Below are positions 56,986-64,000 of a stretch of 64,000 bases of DNA, in pieces; position 1 is the stretch's first letter, and every line of letters starts with the position of its first letter. Where the stretch lies: positions 1 through 64,000 of the forward strand of contig NJFT01000014.1 in assembly GCA_002221725.1 (NCBI GenBank), in the 5' to 3' direction. The notes beneath the pieces are model-generated. The model was given only the letters and a program-made list of their open reading frames with translations. It did no database searches and had not been told where the DNA came from. Both the position numbers and the translations under genes were made by a program. Origin of the DNA: Scedosporium boydii (Eukaryota > Ascomycota > Sordariomycetes > Microascales > Microascaceae).

Positions 56986-59900
56986 TGCCGAGTGCTCTCC
57001 TGTTTGTACCAGTGATTGACGATGGGGGATGGGAGGGTAAGAGTGTGAGAGGTGATAACAACAGGAAACAGGGGACAAGAGAATGCGATGATCGTCGAGA
57101 GACATTGGCCATAATAAATGCAGCAAAAACCAAGGGTCGTCAATCTCCCCCCCGCCCTTCTTCCAACCAAACTCTGTCCCCCACCCCGGCCTTGTTGGAG
57201 AGGTTTTTTACCACACATTGGCTATGTGGCATTTCTACTAGTTCACGCTCACCACGGTGGTCTTTCCCAGTCTGGAATTCAGAGCCACTTGCCGGAAATC
57301 CGGCACCCTGATCCACCGTGGGGGCGAAGACCGATCAAGTGGGTTGCGGGTTGCGGTGGGATGAACATGCTGCAAGAGATTCTCTTTCTAGAAGACGCCG
57401 GGGTGGCCAAGATGAGAGGAACAGATGCTGTGGCCCAATGGCCGAGCAGACGTTGCAGATCAATACTTCGTATGGACGCGGACACGCTCCGCGTGCGAAA
57501 AGATGGCCAGACCCAGCAAAATGGGTTACGCTGACGGAGAATGCAGCGGACCTGCCATCCATGGTTCCCTCGGCATAAGGAAGAAAAGAAAAGGAGAAAG
57601 AGGAAGAAAAACACCTGTTAACGCCGCGTGACGTGGTTCCGATGGTCGGAGCCATTTCAGATGATCAGGATCAGAGATGGATCTAATCAGATTGATTGAA
57701 CACAAAAAAAAGTTTTCATGGCCTAATTTCTCGAGTTCTTGCGGGCAAGACCCCTCTTCGGGCAGGGCAGCTACACTAGGGTGAGTGGTGGAGTTGGTGG
57801 AGTTGGTGGAATCGACGACGTTACATAGCACGACTACACAACACTACATCATTTGATCGGAATATTGTGCACTCCGCAGGGTAGTGCACGAAGTAGTGAA
57901 GTGTAGTGAAGTGTACCCTACCGGGCGTAATAAAAGCTCTGGTGGTGTACTTCGTACACTGCTTCGAGGGTAGTGAAGGGTAATGCGGTTAATGCACTAT
58001 TCTACAAGTAGTGTCGTGTCCACACCACTAACTTGGGTCACTTCGAGGCTTTTGATCTTGAAATCTGATAAGATAATCAGTACTACGTGTCCCCGCAAGG
58101 ACTCAAAATGTGAAATTGAGTACCCACGACGACGCGGGATCAGTCTTATGATGACAAGTATCTTTTCGCGTAATGCTCATAATAACTGTACAATTCCGCG
58201 TAACACGATTTGAACAGAGGCCAATTGATCTCTCACACCACTTTGTTGTCGCACGCCAGCGGACTTAGAAGATGGATAAGCAGTTCACGGAGTACTGCAC
58301 CCCCACGTTTCATTTCCGCGGACATAACGAGATCGCAAATCACTCAACAGGGGCGTTTTCGGCATTCGATCGGGAGCTCTGACGTCTCTGGGAACACGCT
58401 ACCCAACTCGGCCCGGCGGAAATGCACCGTCGAGAGACGAGCCAGTTCGTTGGGTCTCGCCTTGTTGGTTTATTTCCCTCAAAGTACTGCATCACACCAG
58501 TACACTCAAATTTGACCAAGTTGATGACCAACATCTCTTAGAACCCGGCAATATTGTCCGTTGCCGTAGCAGAAGGAGACACCCTTCTGGAAGGGAAGGG
58601 GAGCGTCAATAGGATGCCCCATTTCTTGTAGAACATTGGGGCCACGAGCCGTTGACGTCTTCAAGATCCAGCTCTGGAATGACGCAAAAATGGAATTTTG
58701 AATCTAACATAAGCATCACCGCTCTTATAATTGGTCTGTTTTGTTCGAAACTAGTCCATATTATATTGGAGTCGTATCGCAAGGGGTTTTCCCCGAACGC
58801 TTCACTCGATGAACATGGTGCAGGGGGCCAGGGACGACTCGCCAATGCAGGCCAAGAGCTCACCTACAGACATGGAAACGCAAGTGGCTTCGCGATCAGA
58901 CCTTACCACTAGCACTCGGCTGCTGAAAAGGTTAAGATAACGCACGTGTCAGACTTTTTGCCATCCCCTCTCCGGTTTCTTGAAGCAACCGTATTTCGGG
59001 GTTTTGTGGCTTTTCTACACGTTTTCAGGACGAAAGTTTGCTGCTGTTTAAGAGGCGCCTCACCTTAGGCTAAGGCCTTAATATCATTTAAAAGAAACCT
59101 CTCTTGGATTGATCTCTGCCAAGCAAGCTCTCATAATTATTACGGCCTCCTAAGCTGGCCTAGTACCCCTGAAGTCGTCATCTTCTCGCCGTTGGCCCTT
59201 AGTGTGTGATGTGATTGTGTGCCGTGCGGAGTCATCAACCATATCTCAGTTCTTATGTTCGAAGAATCACCGTCCACGGGTACCTGTGTTCCAATCCCAA
59301 TAGCCCCTCACACTTTTTTTCTTCTTCCGCATTTCTTTTTCCCCCGTTCCACTTGGTATATCAACTCCTGGAACAGGAAACAAATCTTTGAAGACGGAAC
59401 CGTGAGGGGATAGGGCTGTTGTTGTTTCTGGATTATGCGGAACTCAGTTAGCGACGTGATCCCATTGTGCTATAGCGTATTGGGCGTTCAAAGCAGTGTA
59501 GAAATTCAAAGATGTCGTTTTTTGATCTGGGCTGAGCTTATCAACGGTGCCGGGGGAACAAGTAAGATGGTGTCAGGCTATGGTCTTGGTCTTACCGTTT
59601 CAGGAAACTAATTGCCGCTTTACAAAGATAATCAGGGATGAGATCAATTTCAAGTACTTTGACATCACTCCATGAATTTATCTCCATTAGAGACTCAAGA
59701 GCATAATCAATGCACGGTTAGGTGAAGCATCATGAGTCGGTTCGCCCATGGTTCATTCAAGTCGAGAAATCCGTCCAACCGACGTGACCTGACCAGTACC
59801 ATTGCAAATCTCTTCATGTTAAATAGGGATGTGCAAGATTCACAGGTAGAAATGAGGGAGGCGCGGCTGGAAGAGAGTTTGGATCCACTGCTAGTACAGC

Positions 59901-60434
59901 TACCTGAAACTACATTCCGAACAACATGTCTTGAAAGCGAAAAGGCTTGTTGATGTGTCAACGATATCTAACTCTGTCAGTCCACGTGGGCTAGCAGGAA
60001 TTCAGGCAACTGTTACAAAGTTACGATATCTACCAAAGAGACTCTGGAGTCTCGAGGTATGTTGCGTATGCATCAAGGGCTTTTTTCATCTAACGGCGGT
60101 CTGTTTTGATGGACTGTCTCAGTTTTTAACTCATTTGGTGCAACTAACACCAGTGTTTTGATCGGCCTCCTCAATTCGGGACACCAGGACATGCCGTTCC
60201 TATATAAAGTTCACTAGACGAGGTGCCAGAGCGAACCTTGCGCGCACATGTTTTCTTGTTGAGATTTATTCGCTTAATAGACGAACTGATGAGACCGCCC
60301 ATCCCCAAACACCATGCCGAGGGCGTCACTGAAATAAGTCCCCGAATCGGCTTCCTTAGCTCGTCCGCTTTCATCAACGTAGAGATATCTAATACGGAAC
60401 CCGAACACCCGGTCATTCTACCCTTCCCGCTACG
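56986..60434. other. Gene-poor stretch, about 3.4 kb
   Basis: No gene is supported; open frames are short, overlap on both strands and look random. The first few hundred bases are the MFS promoter. Small structures are a GTTGGTGGA triplicate at about 57788-57810, GAAGTGTAGT-type repeats at 57885-57920, and a perfect short palindrome GTGTACTTCGTACAC at 57946-57960. The segment from 58.2 to 60.4 kb holds nothing I can name. Confidence 0.5.
57946..57960. repeat. Short perfect inverted repeat
   Basis: GTGTAC, a 3-base loop TTC, then GTACAC. It lies among several GTAGTG/GAAGTG repeats (57880-57990) that may be the core of a small decayed mobile element. Confidence 0.5.
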
Positions 60435-61768
60435 ATGGTCATGATCTTTACCCCCGCCATAGGCTTAATATGCGCGTCCAGCGTTTCGATTCTAACAGGT
60501 GCTCGTGCCGAGATTCACCCTCTTGTTGCCGCCAATCGATATAGTCCAGAGCAATTGCACCTGATCAAGTTCGATGACGAGGCCGACACCCTTAGTCTCG
60601 CGAGAACCGTGGATGCGGAAAATACCCATGTGTGGATGTCCTTGAAGGTAAGACGTCTGGTGCTCCGTACCTTACAAGGAAGGGCCGTATCCTGCGTCTG
60701 GACATGCCTACAATGACAACACCCGAGACTTGATGTGATCGCTAATTAGAATTCTGCGTAGCACGATGGGCAAACTCTCTACGGTTCTTCAATGGAAAAT
60801 GGGCGACTGGTCAGCTACAACTCATCCTCCCTCGAGGCCACGGGAATCGTTGAGACTTACGGAGCATGCCACGGAAAGAACTCTGCGTATAATATCCCCA
60901 GTCCCAGGCACCCCTACCCTGTCTTTTCTGGGTCCCACGGAAAATCACCTGGGTGCGGGATGTCCTTTTCAACTCGGGACGGCGGATCGCTTGCTGGGCA
61001 TATTGACTCATGGTCCTACGAGATTGCCTCTAGTGCCCATGGATTGGCTCTTCATGAGGCAGACGGAAGGCAGCTTCTTTACACCGCAGACATGGGCACT
61101 GATTCCATCTGGATACACTTGGTTGACGAATTCGGACGCCCGACCTTGGTATCGCAATTCAAACTCCCTTGGCCAGGAAGCAAGCCACGACATTTAATAG
61201 TTCACCCTCAGGGGACATTTGCCTATGTCGTTTTGGAAATTGACAACAGTCTCTTGGCCATGGAGTTGGACAAGTCTGGCTTTCCCATAAAAGACATCGA
61301 GTTTGAACCTTTTTCTCTTATTCCCGAGGGTGAGTTTCCGTTGTCCGGATTTTACGTTCGTCATGGAATACCTAACACTCGGTTCCCATCAAAGATGCAC
61401 TCAACTCTAGATATTGGTCTGCAGGTGTCAGCTTATCGCCGAATGGCAGGTACCTGTGGACTACCACTCGCGGGCGAAATAGTACTATGGGCTACGTATC
61501 GTGCTTTCTTCTGGATTCTAGAGGTGGGCTTCTGAAAAGAATGTTTACGGTCTCTTCGGGGACAGCAGGTACCATCTCCAGTGCCATCTCGGCAGCTCCA
61601 TGGAGTAATGAGTACGCTATCGTATCTGATGCACCCGGGGGTTATGTTGAAGTATGGAAGCTGGAAGCCCCAAAGCCGACTGACCTTGGGACTGAATATG
61701 AGGTGGGACGCCCAGTCGCTAGAATAGATATCCAGTCTTGCTGCGGGCATGCGTTGTGGCTTCCATGA
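60435..61768 (+). CDS. Secreted lactonase-fold protein (carboxy-muconate cyclase-like)
   Basis: Three exons: 60435-60647, 60762-61329 and 61395-61768, 384 residues in frame. The second intron (GTGAGT..CAAAG, CTAAC branch) joins LIPE to DALNSRYWSAG. The first 25 residues form a hydrophobic signal-like segment. The body shows beta-propeller repeats of the lactonase/3-carboxy-cis,cis-muconate lactonising family: SAHGLALHEADGRQLLYTAD, HLIVHPQGTFAYVV and VSLSPNGRYLWTTTRGRN. Fungal members with signal peptides are often annotated this way without biochemical proof; the true substrate is unknown. Isolated by 3.4 kb from the cluster side and probably not part of it. Confidence 0.78.
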
Positions 61769-62379
61769 TTAGATCTTGGGAATAGTTCGACGACACTAAG
61801 AGAGATTCCATGTCCGTGAATTAGGGTTCCGATTTCGCTTAGCGGAAGCCAGCGGCTTTTTCTTGTGATGAAATAATTGTGAGGGAGACAAGGCCATGTC
61901 AAGTTGGTGGGCATTTTGATGTTGAAACCGATTTGAGCCCATGATGCAATTCCATTCTTCAACATGTATATCATCACCTTATGCGTCATTGCGTCAACGA
62001 TAAGTTCGCATTGCGAAATTCGAAAGGCACCGCGTTGAGGTGGTCTTAGCTGCTCTAGACTGACCAGCATCCACGCATTAATGCATTGGGCGGAGACAGT
62101 ACCACTCAGAGAATTCAATTGTTTAAATAATGACCAAATAATTTTCGATAGAGCTATGTAGCATGAAAGTTAGGACAGTTCAGCAAGAGTGCTTCACTTT
62201 AGGATCAGCCGCAGGGTGCATTTAGCTGCTAAGCTTTTATTACACCCTGCCTCAATAAAAGTAATCTACCTTCCGACATCAAGATATCCCTGACCTCATC
62301 CGTGCAATCAGTTCATTTGCACGTAGTATTCAAGGTAAGGCATACCGCCTCTTTCCAGGCCTGTGGTCTCCTTGGAAGC
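61769..62379. other. Convergent intergenic region, about 0.6 kb
   Basis: Lies between the stops of two convergent genes. A reading frame on the minus strand here overlaps the lactonase gene antisense and is not supported. No RNA or repeat recognised. Confidence 0.45.
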
Positions 62380-64000
62380 CTAGGCATGGTTCCCTTGTGC
62401 GAAGGGAGCTTGACTGCTGTTATCGTCGTCCTTCTTGGTCTCGAGTTGTGGCAGCTCTGTTCCCACCATGGCGGGAGATGAATAGTCATCCTCGCCGCTC
62501 AACTCTTCCAAGGTCTTGCGCGCGGTCTCGGGAATCAGGAGCGTAGTAAGGCAGCCGAGGAGCATAAATAAGGCATAAATCTCGAGGACATGATCCATCC
62601 AGGGATTGGGGTTCTCCGGGGTACCGCCATGGGTGCGGAGGACGGAGATGGCCCCTTGGCCGATAATGGAGCCAATCTTCCCAGAGGCGGCAGATATACC
62701 GTGTGAAGTGGATCGGTATCGAGTCGGGAACACTTCACCGGGGACGATGAACGTTGTCGTATTAGGCCCTAGATGAAAAAAGTGACTAATCAGCACAGGA
62801 GCTCAGCGGTCCCATCTATGGGTTTGGACTTGTAATGAGCAGAAGCTAACCAAAGTTGAAGAAGAATTGCGCGAGGACGTAAATGGCAAGCAAGCCATTC
62901 GACGAAATGTGGTAGTAAGCAAAGCCCATAATGATGAAAAGGACTGTGAGAATCATAAATCCACCCATCTGGATCTTCTTTCGTCCCAGGGTATCAATCG
63001 TTGCGACGGAGACCCAGTAGCCGGGAACAGCGCCGGCTAAGACAATGATGACGTTTCCGACTGCTGTGTTGTATAAATACTGGTACACGTTATGCGCGTG
63101 GCTGGTAGAATAGCCAATAACACTGAGGATAGTACCGTTATTCAAAGAGAGTCCGTAGAAAGCAACGTCGAGGCAGAACCATGAGCCAGCGGTCCCAAGA
63201 AGGAGAAGGTAGTTCTTGCGCTGACTGTAGTGGCGGACGAAATCGGACCAACTGGCTTGAGGGACCTCGAGGGTTTCTCTTGCGGCCTTGTGCGTCGTCG
63301 CACGTGCAACCTCATCTGAGTAGCCCTCGCGTTTGCCGCTTATATAGGCCTTGACGTCTTCATCTGCCTTTTCCACATCACGGGCGACATCAAACGTGTA
63401 GCGAGGCGTTTCCGGAATGGTAAGACGATCTAGTTCATGGTCGTTATTAGCAAATCAATAACAAGGGAAAATCTCAGGTCCGTCTAACGCACAGTAGAGG
63501 GCGACGCAGGCAGGGACAGCGCCGAAGCCAATCAGCGTCCTCCACATCTTGTCGACAGCGACTTGACAAGAACCAGTACAATCGGTAGTCTTGGCAGCAG
63601 TTTCCAACTGAGACTTGAAGCCAAGGGTCACGAAGAGCATCACCAGAGCAGCGACGAGCTGTCCAAATCCTTGCATGGCGAAAACAGCAGCCATCATAGC
63701 TCCTCGCCATTTAGTGGTGGCAAACCTAGAATGTAATGGGATATTCTTAGAGTCGTTGTCATAGATGGAAGCCGTTACAATTTCTACTGGGTAGACACTT
63801 ACTCCGAGGTGATGATGGAAGACAGAGGATAGTCGCCGCCAATGCCCACACCCATTATGACTCTCCAGAAGATGATGAGGCCGATGATATTGCAGGAGGG
63901 TGAGCCGCTTGTAAGAGCCTGGGCTAGTGTTGCAAAGATGATGATGATGAGTTCCAAACCGTACATGCGTTTACGACCAACCACATCGGCAAGCCAACCG
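62380..64000 (-). CDS. PHO84-type inorganic phosphate transporter, 5' end beyond the window
   Basis: Four exons visible: 63803 to the window end, 63493-63725, 62851-63429 and 62380-62768, with phases agreeing at every junction; about 466 residues are seen of a usual 560-590. Family blocks are VGRKRMYGLELIII, RVIMGVGIGGDYPLSSIITSEFA (spliced), TTKWRGAMMAAVFAMQGFG, RLTIPETPRYT, DVAFYGLSLN and PNTTTFIVPGEVFPTRYRS. The GGDYPLS segment is the PHO84 signature. It is a proton-coupled phosphate importer of the plasma membrane, MFS superfamily, 12 helices. The C-terminal tail is acidic and Ser-rich. Unrelated to the peptide cluster as far as can be seen. Confidence 0.92.

Noticed and set aside
57118..59961. 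Numerous 60-140 codon frames between the MFS and lactonase genes
   Set aside because: They overlap each other in different frames, lack motifs, and none extends by plausible introns.
61642..62118. Minus-strand frame of 158 codons
   Set aside because: Its 5' and 3' parts straddle the lactonase 3' end antisense; no family resemblance.

Overview
The window is nuclear DNA from a filamentous ascomycete (Pezizomycotina). Short GT-AG introns of about 48-123 bp interrupt most genes. The gene families are typical of these fungi: a multimodular NRPS, a bANK regulator, RTA1-like, SIT and PHO84-like proteins. The first 16.2 kb carries the mark of repeat-induced point mutation (RIP): TpA-rich, poor in CpA/TpG, with Trp codons turned into stops inside recognisable transposon domains. 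Species cannot be fixed from the sequence.

Layout. 1-16186: gene-free AT-rich block. It holds decayed tandem repeats, a short interstitial TTAGGG tract (7162-7183), a chromodomain-bearing Ty3/gypsy relic with two LTR-like copies (about 7.4-11.65 kb) and a hAT element (12793-16186) with a near-perfect 8-bp target duplication. 16.4-20.6 kb: a hypothetical protein, an intracellular trypsin-like protease and a broken SRPK-type kinase gene. 21.0-54.7 kb: a secondary-metabolite cluster. 55-64 kb: a siderophore-type MFS transporter, a 3.4-kb gene-poor stretch, a secreted lactonase-fold protein and a PHO84-type phosphate transporter cut by the window edge.

The cluster. The nine exons placed here for the NRPS (21030-38232, minus strand) sum to 5,529 codons including the stop. 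Domain order is C*-A1-T1-E1-C1-A2-T2-C2-A3-T3-C3-A4-T4-E4-CT: a four-module enzyme predicted to release a cyclic tetrapeptide with D residues at positions 1 and 4. Around it lie a bANK regulator (basic region plus ankyrin repeats, the TOXE/APS2 type), an RTA1-like membrane protein, a cytochrome P450, a branched-chain-aminotransferase-like enzyme (the TOXF/APS4 type) and an ABC-C full transporter. This set recalls the HC-toxin and apicidin clusters, but no fatty acid synthase, amino-acid racemase or pyrroline reductase is present in the window, and the NRPS has a second epimerase next to the terminal CT domain. It is the best candidate here for an undescribed system. The product is not known. 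A plausible scheme, by inference: the aminotransferase and P450 supply or modify an unusual residue, the NRPS assembles and cyclises the peptide, the bANK protein switches the genes on, and the ABC and RTA1-like proteins handle export or self-protection.

Exon boundaries were placed by hand from splice consensus and family alignment memory. For every multi-exon gene proposed as intact and complete, except the uncertain small gene at 38571-39100 (not tallied), the exon lengths add up to a multiple of three. No similarity search was run.
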